From Coix lacryma-jobi var. lacryma-jobi (taxonomy: Eukaryota; Streptophyta; Magnoliopsida; Poales; Poaceae): a stretch of DNA of 64,000 bases. The stretch covers positions 86,935,104 to 86,999,103 of the forward strand of contig CM019823.1 of NCBI GenBank assembly GCA_009763385.1, in the 5' to 3' direction. Numbering within the stretch: the first letter of the stretch is position 1; the number at the start of each line of letters is the position of its first letter. Below, piece after piece: positions 9,842-21,628 of this stretch. The translations under genes were made by a program, and so were the position numbers. The notes below the pieces were generated by a model, which saw only the letters and a program-made list of their open reading frames with translations, was not told the origin of the DNA and did not search any database.

Positions 9842-10424
9842 GAGTAGCAAGTGTGCATCCATCCATCTCTTTGGCCTTGGCTTGGTTAAGTGAGAGTTCT
9901 AGCTTGTTACTCTTGGTGATCGGCATCACCTAGACGGCTTGGTGGTGATCGTGAAGCTTGGAGAGCATCCGGAGGCATTGTGGATGACCCAAGCAAGATT
10001 GTGACCGGTAGTGAGCGATTCACCGGGCCGAAGTGGCGAAGAATCAACTCATAGTGAGCACTTGATCCTTGCGCGGATCAAGGGGGAACGATACCCTTGC
10101 ACGGGTGCTCCAACGAGGACTAGGGGGTGTGCCGACACCTCGATACCTCGGCAAAAAGATCATCGTGTCATCTCTACTCATTTACATACGCATTTACCTT
10201 TGAGCAATTCAATTCCACAATTTATTTGTTGTTCATCCTTTATTGAATTGCCTTGCTAGAGTAGAAGTGGCGTAGTGATAATCTTTTGTGCAGTAGAGTT
10301 TAGCGAAACACACTTCTAGGCACAAGGGGTTAATTGGGCTTGATAGGTTTTAATTTGTGCTAAAGTTTTTAGAAAAGCCCAATTCACCCCCCCCCCCCCC
10401 CTCTTGGGCATCTTGATCCTTTCA
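9842..10424 (+). repeat. 3' fragment of a further copia-type LTR
   Basis: This ends with a poly-C run (15 C at 10387-10401), then CTCTTGGGCATC and ...CTTTCA. That plan is the same as the end of LTR C1 (poly-C, CTCTGGTCG, ...CTTCA). The left part is cut off by the C2 insertion. No PBS follows, so it is a solo or truncated LTR. The run GGATCAAGGGGGAACG (10076-10091) is typical of grass copia LTRs. Confidence 0.55.
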
Positions 10425-11840
10425 AAAACCATGGATGAACAAAATCTCTCTCTTGCATAATGTTAGTGGACATATACCCGAAGGATTGCAAGAATTTGAA
10501 GCATGGGTTGTTGTCCACAACTTATGTATTTTGCAACTATGCTAATAAAAAGATGTTTTTTAGGATTACTTTAGCATAGACTAGTATGTGTTGGCTGCAC
10601 TTTAACAAGATTCAAGGCAAAAGATAACTTGCAGTAGAAGACAAACTAAATAAACCTTGATACTCATAGTTCTTTCATCCATGATGAATGAGCTGAGTCT
10701 TCAGTGTGCAAAGTTGTTGAAGTTCATTGTACGCCTTGCTTCATCTCTGATATGAATTTATCTCAGGACTTTCCCAAAATTGATATTGAAAGTTTTCCTC
10801 CAGGGGTTAGTCCAACAAAATATCCAACATCCACTATAGCATACTATCGGCTCAAAAACCAACCTAGACACCACGTCTAATTTGATTTAGGAGGGCATTT
10901 TGACGTAAACATCACATTTAAATTAAAAGGCCTTTGAAAGCAAGATCACCATTCCTAAACTAGATGCCATGCTTCATTTAAGAGATGTATGAAAGTACTC
11001 CAAACCTAGACATATACTATAGCAAATAAAGATAACATAAAAGCATTATAGAGATTTTTTCAGATGGTGATGAAAGATCATGATTAGTATATGAGCATAT
11101 CTTAAAGGTAGGGACAACCAACATAGCAAAATGGCAAGAGATGTTCTTAGAAAGTCTATTCCCCAAGCTTGAGTTTTGCAAATCAAGATTGGATGAATGT
11201 AATTCAATGTTACATGATGATTGGTTGGACATACCTTGTGTTTGTTGTTCCTTCGTTCTTTTCTGCTCCAGACCTAGAAAGGTTAGTGACAAGAATACCT
11301 GAAGGAATATTTTCATAATTATATTTCTATGCTCATTACATAAGGACAGTGCAACAAAAAAGATGAATACTCATGTTCGGGTGGTACTATTTTCTTTAGG
11401 GAGTTGGTGAGAAAACTAGGGCAAGGGGGCTTCTCTAGTAATACAGTGAAACATAAACCTTGCTCACTAGCAGACAAAATAGAGGAACACTCTCTAATGG
11501 CAGCATTAAGGGATTATATGATGAGGTTATTAAAATCATCCCATAATGAGCCAAGAGATTATTTATCTAGTTGTCTAAAATGCAGATTCCCAAGAAGGAA
11601 TGTTCCCAGAACAGAATATTCCCAAAATGTAGGCGTAGCTAATAACCAGGTGTTATTATAGGGTCTAAGATTTCTACAAGTTATAGCTTGCGCTCATAGG
11701 GTAGTGATAGATAAGAGTGGAATTCAAAAACAACATTCATAAGAATGAACACAAAAATGATGAAAAGACTGGGACAAAAAAAGGAAAAGATAAAAGTATG
11801 ATTACAAGTTTAAGCAGACTTAAGATCAACTCTCGACCGT
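10425..11840. other. non-coding AT-rich stretch, probably internal DNA of a decayed LTR element
   Basis: No frame with a recognisable domain is seen on either strand. The right edge meets a minus-strand PBS, so this would be the 5' internal region of that element, without visible gag. Confidence 0.4.
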
Positions 11841-11858
11841 TCCCCGACAACGGCGCCA
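11841..11858 (-). promoter_or_regulatory. tRNA-Asp-type primer binding site
   Basis: The plus strand reads TCCCCGACAACGGCGCCA, which matches the 3' end of plant tRNA-Asp including CCA apart from one base (GACAA for GGCAA). Such a site follows the 5' LTR in several Ty3/gypsy groups, for example Athila. Confidence 0.65.
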
Positions 11859-11869
11859 AAAATGCTTGT

Positions 11870-12926
11870 TGACACTTACTAACGTCATTACCAAGAATAG
11901 AGATAAGCCCTAACCTTGGCAATGACACTAGAAAGGCTTAGGTATGTTATCAGGACACAAGAGATAAATCTGCAAGCGCACAGATTAGATACTCACACTT
12001 CACCGGATGTAGACCCAGTTTTAATATCGAACCCAAAGGAACAGTGTGATTGTCTCAAGTCCATTGCTTAAACCCTGAGCACTAACAAAGATGAGAACAC
12101 AAAAGATAAAGGGGATAACTAGGGTTTCCACCTCTAATCTCAGGAAGCTATGTGCTTATTATTCAACTATGGATTACGTGGGGAGACCACATCCAGAGTA
12201 TGGTTGTTCCCAAGTAGTATACTCCTGCTCGGCCTATAGACGGGAGGTGGACTATTGAAGATTCAACAAGGCTATAAGAGTCACCCTTGCGAGCTACCAC
12301 CGGTCCGGAATATAGGGTACACTATGCAAGTAATCGAGCTACCACCGGTTTTATAGCCCCTAAGGATGAACCACAGCCCTTGGATCAAACTGACTTGAAA
12401 CAATGGTTGAGATGCGTCGTAGAGGTCGGTTAGGGCACGCTCCATGAAGATGGGCCAAGGTGGGACCTAGCCCAGGCCGGGCGGCCCGACCTGGCGGCCA
12501 CCTCGCCCCTCCTTTGAGGTGGTGTCTTATGGAACCTCCCTTGTTGCCCTAACATGACTTTCCATCTGTTTGTGTGATTCATCGTGTTAGAGTAGGACTA
12601 TACTTCTTTCCATCTGCTAGAAAACTCCCTGGAAAACAGTAATTCACCAAAGCTGTGGAATCTGTCAGTTTAGCCCCTGAATTATGTTGCTTGGTGATCA
12701 CTTCAGGTTGTTCTAGAAGCTTCTGAGTCGTATCCAACAAGGACTCTCTTGTCGGGAATCCAAATGTAGCAAATCATATGTCCGTTTCGATCGTCTTGAC
12801 GAGCTCTTCGCAATGGCGTGCTCTGATTCATCGCTTGAAATACTTTTATATAATGAAATATTGATAACCCTGCAAAACAAGTGAGAACAACACAACTCGT
12901 GGAACTTGTTAGAATCAAACCCTACA
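11870..12926 (-). repeat. probable gypsy-type LTR, minus strand, right edge uncertain
   Basis: The left edge (minus-strand ...GTGTCA) lies 11 bp from the PBS. A candidate minus-strand start TGTAGGGTTTGA is at 12926. No second LTR copy is in the window, so the length (about 1.06 kb) is a guess. Confidence 0.4.
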
Positions 12927-12986
12927 ACTATGTTTTATGGTTCATTTCATATCATTCTATGCATTAGTTGATGGTATAATATTGAC

Positions 12987-14734
12987 TGTAAGGACCGTCA
13001 ATAGTAACTAGCTCAAAGAGTAAGATAGCAATAAGTAAATGAGCTAGTTTAGGGAGTGCATCACCGAGCCTTCGGGAACGCCTTTAGATGAACCAATCAC
13101 GGTGAAGATGCATGATGAAGAACCAATCACTAAGATATAGAATGAAGTCCAATCACTGAGAAGGCCAATCAATCACAATCAAGCATGCGGGACACAAGAT
13201 TTATCTTGAGGTTCACGTGCTTGCCGACACGCTACTCCCCGTTATGTCAACCAACTCTTGGTGATTTGGTGGGTAATTGGCACCACGCCAAGCTACACAA
13301 GCCCCACAAGAATCTACCGCAAGAGAGGTAACTCAATGATACGAGCAATCTACTAATGGTGTCTTTCACCTCTCTAGCGGGGATTAGGCCCGAAAACCCC
13401 CTCACAATCGAATGGTGGTGGCCAAGAACAATCACCAATCTTGCCAACTCCACCGAAATGCCTCCAAGCCGTCTAGGCACAAGCAAATACCAAGGGTAAC
13501 AAGGAACTCAAAGTCGATGCGAAGAACTAGTGCCACTAGAATGAACTCTTTTAAATCTTAGCACTAGATCACTCATCTCACTAGCAAATGATCAAATCAA
13601 CACTAGAGATGAGTGGAGAGGCTTGCTATGCTCACAAGAATGCTTAGGGATCAAAATGTGCAAGAGAGAACTCAAGTGAGCCGACCAAGCCACTTAAATA
13701 GCCCACACAAGTCGGGCTAGCCGTTGGGCAAAAAACAAACGGGGGCATCGGATGCGCCAATGCTCGACCATCGGACGCTGCCCCAACGTCCGATGTTTCT
13801 GATGAACCCACGTGTCCCCCTGCTATGAATATCAACTGCTCGATCCCAACGGCTATATTACTTCCTACACAGATTAAAGTGGCATCGGACGCACCGATGC
13901 CGCACACTCTTTTTAGCATAGCACAACGCCACATCGGACGCTCCGGGGTCTTTGCATCGGACGCTACCCCCCAGCATCCGATGACACACTAGAGAGGTTC
14001 CAGAGAGGTCAGAAACGCATCAGACGCGTCCGATGGTTCCACATCGGATGCAGGCCAACGTCCAATGCTCCCTGCTAAGTTAGCTCGTGCCATGTCACTA
14101 CCATCGGACACTCAGACTAGCGTCTGATGCAACCTATTGCATCAGACTAAGTTAGAGTTTGCCATCAGACGCATCAGGCCAGCGTCCGATGTTGTCGCCT
14201 GCAGTGTCCGATGTTCCTAACTCAACACCTTTCGCTTTCTAAATTCTACTCTTGCTTCTATGTGCCAACACTTAAGTGTTTCACCGCTTGTGCATGTGTG
14301 TTAGCATTTTGCAAAGTATTTTCAAGGGTTGTGTGTTAGTCACTCACTAGGTCTGTAGTATCAATATGTTAGGGAGCTCTTAGTGGCACTTAAACACCGC
14401 ATAAACCATGAATTGTCTCCTCTTCATAGTACGACTATCTATCCTAAATGTGATCACACTCACTAAGTGTCTTGATCACCAAAACAAAGAGATGACCTAT
14501 AGGTTATACCTTTATCTTCAGGCCTCTTTGCATCATCTCTTCTCTTTTCTCCAATTCACCAAGTGTAGAACACATGATTACTTCATGTCCATCACCATTC
14601 TTCATAGTTGTCACCTTAGCTCCACCATTTGGCTTGGTCGTAATCTTTTTTTATTAGCTACACACATGCTTAGCAATAGGATTATTAGACCAAATAGGTT
14701 TCATCAATTACCTAAAACCAAACTAGGGCTTTCA
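12987..14734 (-). repeat. copia-type LTR C4, minus strand
   Basis: The minus-strand start TGAAAGCCCTAGTTTGG at 14734 is typical of SIRE-like LTRs. The other end is placed at 12987 (TGTAAGG on the plus strand), but no matching target duplication is seen, so that edge is uncertain. The middle (13745-14214) carries a dense array of CATCGGACGC words. No coding capacity. Confidence 0.5.
13745..14214. repeat. array of CATCGGACGC / GCGTCCGATG words in LTR C4
   Basis: About fifteen exact or near copies lie in both orientations in 470 bp, often paired as inverted repeats, for example 13955-13965 with 13973-13983 (one mismatch) and the pair within 14163-14191. Confidence 0.8.
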
Positions 14735-14830
14735 ACGTGGAGTAATGAATGCAAGACCAGAAGACGAACGTGAATAGTGGATCTCACAAAGGACATGGAG
14801 ATAATTTTAGGATAAAATAAATTTTAACCC

Positions 14831-14844
14831 AAAATTGGGGGGCA
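14831..14844 (+). promoter_or_regulatory. polypurine-tract-like site before a gypsy-type LTR
   Basis: AAAATTGGGGGGCA lies directly before TGTGTTTGCACCAG, the apparent LTR start. The 94 bp between it and LTR C4 would be a remnant of the element's internal region. Confidence 0.45.
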
Positions 14845-16661
14845 TGTGTTTGCACCAGAATTTGGCTCAGACGCGAGAACACGATGATACGATGAGAATC
14901 CCAAATTGATGAAATCGACTCGGAATCGACACCAACTGATTTTGGGGGAATCGACAATTTTTGTCACTCAGGTCAAAGGCACTCATGCTCCGAGGGAGAA
15001 ACCAGATGTGTCGGGCTTCACCAAAGAAAGGAGAGATGGAGTCTAAGTTACTTATAATAATAGAAGTCTTGTTTTCTTTCCGATTTGTAACTAGAATTCG
15101 TATTAGAACAAAACTCAAGTCCAGGTATAAATATCAACCCTGACTGTTGTAGAATCAATCAATCAACACAATGACGTTTTTTTGGCTCCGGCCAAACCCT
15201 AGGAGTAGGAGTAACGTAGATTCCGACGAGATCTTCAAACAAGCAGGACTGCATCGGTTAGGTCCGATCTTTGGTTTGCTTGTAAGTATTGCTACAGTTT
15301 AAAACTTATTTATATGACTGCATATTTAAACTCGTGCAAGTTTAATTTAAGCTAGTTATTGTTTTAGATTTTATCTATAAGGCTGCATTGCATCAATCTC
15401 TTACATGTAATCAATCTAAGCTAGTTATCCTGTTGATTTTGCTATCTTGGTCTTATTTGGGCTTGGATTGACAAAGTCTTAGTTATCGGCTCTATTAGAT
15501 CGGCAATATAGTATATTCATTAAGTTATCGATATTGTGTGTTTTGAATTATTTATTATAACAATATCATTATTGTTCTGCAAGCCTTTGAGTTAACCGTG
15601 ATTGAAATCGTCGATACAGGCTTGTATGAGCTAATCTGTCGACCTTAATTGTTACGTGTTGCGCATTCAAGCTATTTGACTAGTTATAAATAAATTGAGT
15701 GTTCAAGTAGATTTGATATGATTTTACGCGTTATGGTTGTATCTCCAGATCCCACTGTCGCTAAAATTAGATTAGATTTGTTTTGGTCTTAGATTTATTT
15801 ACAATTAGGATAAATAAGCCTGTCCGTGCTTCGTGGACCCCTAATCGGCTAAATAGCCGATACGGTTATGCTTTTCACCAGTAAAGTGCATGTATAGTTT
15901 GGCTTGTTATCGATCGATCTTTTATACTCGTTTTATATACTTAGAATACACCATTATTAAGGTTGTCATCCCCGGGATCCCCACTATTAGCGATGTTCTG
16001 AATATATTTAGCAAGTGTATGAGATTTGTTGATGCTTGACAGTGCATGTTGTGTATCTTGAAATACATTTGTCAATACTTATTGACTAAATTGGATCGAC
16101 TAATTGAACCATCTCAATTACATGCATGTGAATTGGTCTTTTTATTTAGTCTTTATTCAACGTATGTCTCATGTTGCACAGGAGTTGACTCTCTAGTCAA
16201 TTTCCTTTGATCACCGGCTATTTCAGAGCCACATATCTTAGAACTTGAAGGACCGAAAATGCTATCGCAAGGCGACCAGAGGGGGGGGGTGAATGGGAGC
16301 CTAAAAATTTCTTCTCGAAATTATGGCCTCTGTCCCAACAAAATCAACCCCAAAGACTTCGGACTCAAACGCGATGCCCACGACCCTAGAAAGAGGGTGG
16401 ATGATCCCTAGGATCATAGCGAGGCACCGCACAAGGGAGCAAAACAAAACTCCCAAAACTCTGAGTCAAGTTCGTGCCTAAAAGACCACTCCCAAACGTA
16501 GATAGAGGGCTACGTCGGGATTCCTCTAAATACCGATGCTAACAAGTAGCAAAGATATGTAGAGAGGTTCCTAGGTGAACTCTAGGAGCAAACGAGAAGT
16601 CCGGAAACGAAGCGGAAAAGCCGGGAGAGCCAACGCACTAAAAATCAGCTCTCAGCAGGAT

Positions 16662-17150
16662 CCCGGACTGTCCGGGCTGCTGGTGCCAAACTGTCCGGTC
16701 AAGGGCGGACTGTCCGCGCCTGGGAGTCCGGACTGTCCGCCGGCAAAAGACCCAAAAACAAACTGTTCTGCAACAGCTGCTGGACGGGTCCCGGACAGTC
16801 CGCGGTTTGCACGCAAGACTGTCCGTGGTTTGCACGCCGGACTGTCCGCGGTTCACTGAACAGTGAACTCTGAGCGTCCGGTGCTGCCCTGTGCAGCGTC
16901 CGATGCCAGCCCCGGACTGTCCGCGGGTCCTGGCGGACTGTCCGCCGGCTACGAAGCCAAAACAGCAAACCTGCTGGACAGCCCCTGCGCGACTCGCGGA
17001 CTGTCCGCGATATACACTGGCGGACTGTCCGCCGGTCACTGTTGACCTAACCAACCGAGCTGCGCAGCCACTGAATCGGCTGGAGCCCGATGGCCGGACT
17101 GTCCGCGCCTACGGCGGACTGTCCGCGGCCAATATGGCGGACTGTCCGCG
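16662..17150. repeat. array of CGGACTGTCCG palindromes in LTR C3
   Basis: About fourteen copies lie in 490 bp, most in the form GCGGACTGTCCGC or CCGGACTGTCCGC, including a few with one change (for example CCGGACAGTCCGC near 16793). The same word fills the matching part of LTR C2. Confidence 0.88.
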
Positions 17151-17757
17151 ATCTCCCAGAAAGCACAAAAACTGCTCGGGTCAAAACCAAAATCGATTGG
17201 ATCTTCACCAAATCGAATGGGGCTGCGACCAAACTTCTCCCAAGTGTTCTTCTACGTGTTAGGAAGCTAATCCTAGGATATCATCGCTTCAATCCAACTA
17301 AATCATGAGAAATCCGAAGAACACCGTAAAAGGGGAAGAACGAAGAACGAAAACGATTTCGGCCCGATCTACTTGTTCGTGAGGGTAGAGATGAATTCCT
17401 CCGGTCGAAATGTTCCCCTCACATCAAAGAACAAGTTGATTCAAACGGAATCGCAAAAGACGCAGCGTAGAGGGAGATCGGGGGAGGAGAAAATCATGGA
17501 GAAAAAGGAGAACGCGAAGAACACGAAGAACAAAATCAAAACGCGAATTCCACCACGAATTTGACCCTTGGATTCAGAGGAATGGATGATTCATTAAGCA
17601 CTCGGTGTCGGGCTACAGGCCACTCCAGCAGATCAAAGCTTGGATGGCGAAAAGCTCAAGAACAAGAGCCAGTCTCTCCCTAACCCTAGCCTCCTCTCAC
17701 AAACAGCAAAATGAGAGTGACACCGCTCCTCGGGTGGCGGCTGCCCTAGCAGCCCCC

Positions 17758-17770
17758 TTCATATATATAG
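17758..17770 (-). promoter_or_regulatory. TATA box of LTR C3
   Basis: CCTATATATATGAA on the minus strand, about 260 bp downstream of the hairpin array. Confidence 0.6.
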
Positions 17771-18022
17771 GCGCACGTCCGAAGACCAAAACGCCCTTAC
17801 ATTAAGCACTCAACCCAAATACCCCCCAGGGGTAAAACCGTCCAGTCCGGTCAATCTTCATCCAACGGCCACCCCCGCACATCCGGTAGCTTCGCCTCGA
17901 CGCGACCTCCCTGATGTCGCCACGTGCCGCCACCGTCGACCGCCGCGCCTTCTCACCGATAGCTTTGCCGCAACGCAAGCCTCTCGGTGCCGCCACGCGT
18001 CGACCGTCCTTTCGGACCAACC

Positions 18023-18226
18023 CCCGGTTTTGAGGCCCAAACCGGGAAACCGTCTACCCCGAGTTTTGAGGCCCAAACTCGGAAACCCGCAAGCCCAGGT
18101 TTTGAGGCCCAAACCTGGAAACCGTCCACCCCGAGTTTTGAGGCCCAAACTCGGAAACCCGCGCGCCCAGGTTTTGAGGCCCAAACTTGGAAACCGTCGA
18201 TGGTAGCCTTTTGACGCTCAGCTACC
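18023..18226 (-). repeat. array of six short inverted repeats in U3 of LTR C3
   Basis: Stem halves are 18023-18030/18039-18046 (CCCGGTTT), 18059-18066/18075-18082 (CCGAGTTT), 18095-18102/18111-18118 (CCAGGTTT), 18131-18138/18147-18154 (CCGAGTTT), 18167-18174/18183-18190 (CCAGGTTT with one wobble) and 18202-18207/18221-18226 (GGTAGC). Loops are mostly TGAGGCCC. The GGTAGC module takes the place of GGTGGTT in the other LTRs with both arms changed. Confidence 0.87.
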
Positions 18227-18971
18227 GAACCCGCACTGTAGACGGGATGTGGTTCGCACATCCCGACCACCGACACCGATGCCGATGCATGTCCAGCCTC
18301 CACGCCGGGCACAACGCCTTCGCCTTCCTTCTTGACTTGGCCGACGGCACTTGCGCCGCACGCAAGCCCGTGTTCGACCTCCCGCCAAGTGACACGACTC
18401 AAGCGCCTTCCTCCCGACTCGGCCGATGCACCGCACATCCCCATGTGCTCTTGCTTGCCGATGCCACGTGCCAGCTACCACAGCTGGTCCTCTGGCCCTC
18501 TGGTCCCTCAGTCCAAGCCTCACGTCCGCCCTTCACCGCTCGGTACCTCGGCATGGCACGTCCGCTGCACGGCACGCCCATCCTTCACCACACCCGGTCT
18601 GTCGGCACGGCACGTCTCTACTTGACCTTCACCTCGCCATAGACCACTGTATCCGAGCTCCACACCTGCACATCAACACAGCCAAGAGACACATGTCGCA
18701 CACACACACCAACACAGAAACACCACACAACTCACGCCACCGGTTAGTCATAAACATTAAGCGCATAGCTAGATATAGACTCAACCGGGTAAAAGCCTCA
18801 AACCTTCCTCATCATAGTCAATCATTCATCATATATATTCTCAGAACTGTTTGGAATAAACTAGCAGATTCCATAATTTGATATTTTTCATTTCTTCCTT
18901 GTCAATTGCAGGGTCAAACTGACTGGTACGTCTTTGGTTCGTCTCTACCTGGTCCAGCTTGTCTCTGAGGC

Positions 18972-19090
18972 TCAGGGAATCTCAAAGTCCTCTGCTTCAC
19001 GATCATACGGGCCTCCAAGTGTGTTGTACGCTGGAATCTCAAAGTCCTCTGCTTCATGATCATGCAGGCCTCCAAGTGTGTTATGCGCTG
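18972..19090. repeat. tandem duplication, unit about 58 bp, two copies
   Basis: GGAATCTCAAAGTCCTCTGC followed by TTCA(C/T)GATCAT and GGCCTCCAAGTGTGTT occurs twice, from about 18976 and 19034. Confidence 0.85.
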
Positions 19091-20000
19091 GTCACATTTT
19101 TTGTTGACAGGAAGAAGCAATGCTATCGGAGCCACATGGCTCATGTCACCAAGGGGCCATGATGGGCACTCGGCTAGAGGGCGCAGACATGATGGTGGGC
19201 GCCTAGAGGCAACAATGGGTGCTTGATCTGAAGATCTATATAAAGGCGAAAAGTGGAAGGCGGAAGGAAAGGGTGGCGAGTCGCCACCGTGCAGATGGAC
19301 GAAACATAATGAGAATAACAAATTGTTTTTTTTTCACAACTAGTGTAAGTGGGTAATTTTTTTTTTTGGCTCAAAAACAGCTGAAAACATAGGCGAGCTT
19401 TTTTAAATTTTATACTAGAGCATAAAAACAACTTTTAGCCTAAAACAAAGGTGGGTTTTTACCTCTTTAGTTTGCTTAGCTTTTACAAATAATAGATGAT
19501 ACCCCGCGCGTTGCTGCGGAAATTTTGTAATGTTAAATGGATTGTTGAACACTATTTAAATATTAAATTTAAAAAGAATAAAAGAACACTATTTAAATAT
19601 TAATTTTGAAAAAATAATGAAATAAAAAAAACAAAAACGGGAGGGGATGATAGAACTGGCTTGTCGTATCCACGATCGGCTGTTTGATTGTCTCTCGGTT
19701 CTTACAACAACCTTCATCTTTCCTTCCCTTCTGAGGAGAGAAACATAAAAAAAATAAAGAAAGAAAATGTTGTTTCATCAAAAAAATAAAGAAAGAAAAA
19801 AAAAACAGGGCAGCTGGCCACCGGACGCACGCGAACCTCATGCATGGGCTTCTTCGGCGTTCTGACGACGCCTTGGAACACCTCTCCGAGTCTCCGGTCT
19901 CTACTCGATATGGTGAAGAACCATTTGATGTGGCAACGGGATCCTGCGTTCGGCTGGTGGGGACGGGGCTCGCGTCCTGTGCCGGCGGCCAGCCAGGCTC
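19091..20000. other. intergenic stretch without a recognised gene
   Basis: It contains one good TATA-like box (CTATATAAAGG, 19236-19246), poly-T and poly-A runs, and a repeated CACTATTTAAATATTAA (about 19551 and 19588). GATACCCCGCGCGTTGCTGCGG (from about 19499) is a word I associate with grass repeats but cannot assign. No frame shows a domain. Confidence 0.5.
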
Positions 20001-20820
20001 GGCTTTTTTTTTATTTTTTAACCTTTTTTTTAAAAAATATTTTAATAATAATTCCACCCAAATAAAATTAGTACATTCTAACCCTTTTGTTGTCGCGTCA
20101 TCGGGAGTGGCGTGACAAGGTCTTACACGTCGGACATCGTTTCCAACGTGGAAAACCTTGTCACGCCAATGCATGTGGCGTGATAGGATGTCTTGTCGCG
20201 CCACCGGGAGTGGCGTCACAAGACCGAATTTTCAAAAAATCATAACTCTTCAATACGATGTCGTATTAAGATAATGTTTATATGAAAATTGTAGATCTCG
20301 ATGAGATCTACAACTTTGTAGTTTTGAGTTTTTTCATTTGAAGATATTAAGATGTTCGAAAAAATTAAATACGTTTTTCAGCACCATAATAAACGCATTA
20401 TGGTGCTGAAAAAGCATTTAATTTTTTTGAGCTTCTTAACTTCCTTAAATGAAAAAACTCAAAACTACAAAGTTGTAGATCACATCGAGAGCTACAATTT
20501 TCATATAAAAATCATCTTCATCCAACGTCGTATTGAAGAGTTATGATTTTTCAAAAATTCGGTCTTGTCACGCCACTCCCGGTGGCGCGACAAGACCATG
20601 CTATCACGTCACATGCATTGGCGTCACAAGGTTTTCCACGTTGGAAACGATGTCCGACGTGTAAGACCTTGTCACGCCACTTCCGGTGGCGCGACAACGT
20701 TATTTGGTCACGCTAGTGGGGCTGGCGCGACCAAAAGGATTAGAATGTTCAAATTTATTTAGGTGGGATTATTATTGAAATATTTTTTTTAAAAAGGTTA
20801 AAAAATAAAAAAAACTAGGC
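20001..20820. mobile_element. long foldback (inverted-repeat) element, about 820 bp
   Basis: Two arms of about 400 bp face each other around a centre near 20394 (CAGCACCATAAT ... ATTATGGTGCTG). Both arms carry the same order: a T-rich tail with ATTTTTTAACC, a CATTCTAA/CCTTTTG block, several copies of GTGGCGTGACAAG or its complement, a CGGACATCGTTTCC block, then CATAACTCTTCAATACGA. The right arm has about 35 extra bases (near 20700-20740). No coding frame and no clear target duplication. A transcript would form a near-perfect long hairpin. Confidence 0.85.
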
Positions 20821-20943
20821 AGGCTCCTTGACGACTCGTACCTGGCGGGTCAGGACGATGCCATGCATCTAGCTGCAGCAGGCTCCGGGACCCATACAGG
20901 CTGCTAACATCCTGCATCCGGCTGCAGCAACAGGCGACGCTAA

Positions 20944-21481
20944 GGCTATCTGCACTCGAAAACTGTATACGCTCCTGTAGTACTTAATAGAGGAAAAATC
21001 ATCTGCAATGCGTCCGGTAAGCGATGTGCTAATATCCCGGATGGGTCTTTCGTCGGCCAAATGTAGCGAGTAGCGGACGTATAGCGGATGGTGAGCAGCA
21101 CTGACACACGCATGCACGGGACGAATCAATGATGGTGAGCAGCACTAACACACGCATGCGCGGGAGGAATCAATGCTAGGCCCCGCTGTTTTAACTAGCT
21201 AAAAAATATTATAACTCACAAACCAACAAACCAAATTAAATTTTGATTGCACCATTAAATTCGTATCAATAAATCCATCAAAACAAGATCTGATATGGAT
21301 ATATTTGGATAAAATTTATATAGGATGATAAGTGGGACCACTGTTGAGAGTTATTATCGAGTATGAGATATAGAGGATCAACGAGTGCGGGAGAAAGTGA
21401 TATAGATGAGAGAATCTTGATGATCAGGATGAAATATTCTTTTTAGAGGATGAATATAGAGGATGATGAGTGCAGATAGCC
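20944..21481. mobile_element. MITE with TIR GGCTATCTGCACTC (538 bp)
   Basis: The ends are GGCTATCTGCACTC and GAGTGCAGATAGCC, a perfect 14-bp TIR, flanked by TAA on the left and TTA on the right. The 3-bp flank suggests a PIF/Harbinger-Tourist origin, but the two triplets differ. Inside is a 45-bp tandem duplication (GGTGAGCAGCACT..., from about 21089 and 21134). Confidence 0.7.
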
Positions 21482-21628
21482 TTAATGTGGGTGTTGGACT
21501 CGTCGTGCACTGCATCCTCGTGGTATTCCTCTACCACCTCCTGCTCTAGCTCTTCCATCTAGGAGCACTACGACTTTAATAACAGCTGATGGGAAGGAGA
21601 AGCGGACTACATTTAGGAGCACTACGAC

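Larger units (their letters stand above)
16246..18843 (-). repeat. solo copia LTR C3 (2,598 bp, minus strand) with TSD GAACT
   Basis: On the minus strand the LTR starts TGAGAATATATATG at 18843 and ends CGGTCCTTCA at 16246, like LTR C1. The 5-bp repeat GAACT lies on both sides (16241-16245 and 18844-18848), as expected for a single insertion that lost its internal part by LTR-LTR recombination. Inside, in minus-strand order, are a hairpin array (18226-18023), a TATA box (about 17770-17758) and a CGGACTGTCCG array (17150-16662). No PBS or gag is next to it. Confidence 0.85.
14845..18920 (+). repeat. gypsy-type LTR, split by solo LTR C3
   Basis: TGTGTTTGCACCAG follows a PPT-like site. A TATA-like box (GGTATAAATATC, about 15124-15135) precedes a repeated AATCAATCAATC. 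After the inserted solo LTR (16246-18843) the sequence runs on to GGGTCAAACTGACTGGTACG near 18913-18932, which resembles the LTR end and PBS region of grass Tat-like elements (Cinful/Zeon style). The 3' edge is approximate. A PPT-like site before and a PBS-like site after the same LTR would need a tandem arrangement, so one of the two may be misread. Confidence 0.45.

Noticed and set aside
11841..11858. Possible tRNA-Asp gene
   Set aside because: Only the 3' end of the tRNA is matched, including the CCA that plant tRNA genes do not encode. It is a primer binding site.
14845..18920. A complete gypsy element here
   Set aside because: Only one LTR-like unit with a PPT-like and a PBS-like flank is seen, with no gag or pol next to it, so only an LTR is called.
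19499..19525. GATACCCCGCGCGTTGCTGCGG as a transposon end
   Set aside because: The word looks familiar from grass repeats, but I see no partner end, target duplication or coding part to assign a class.
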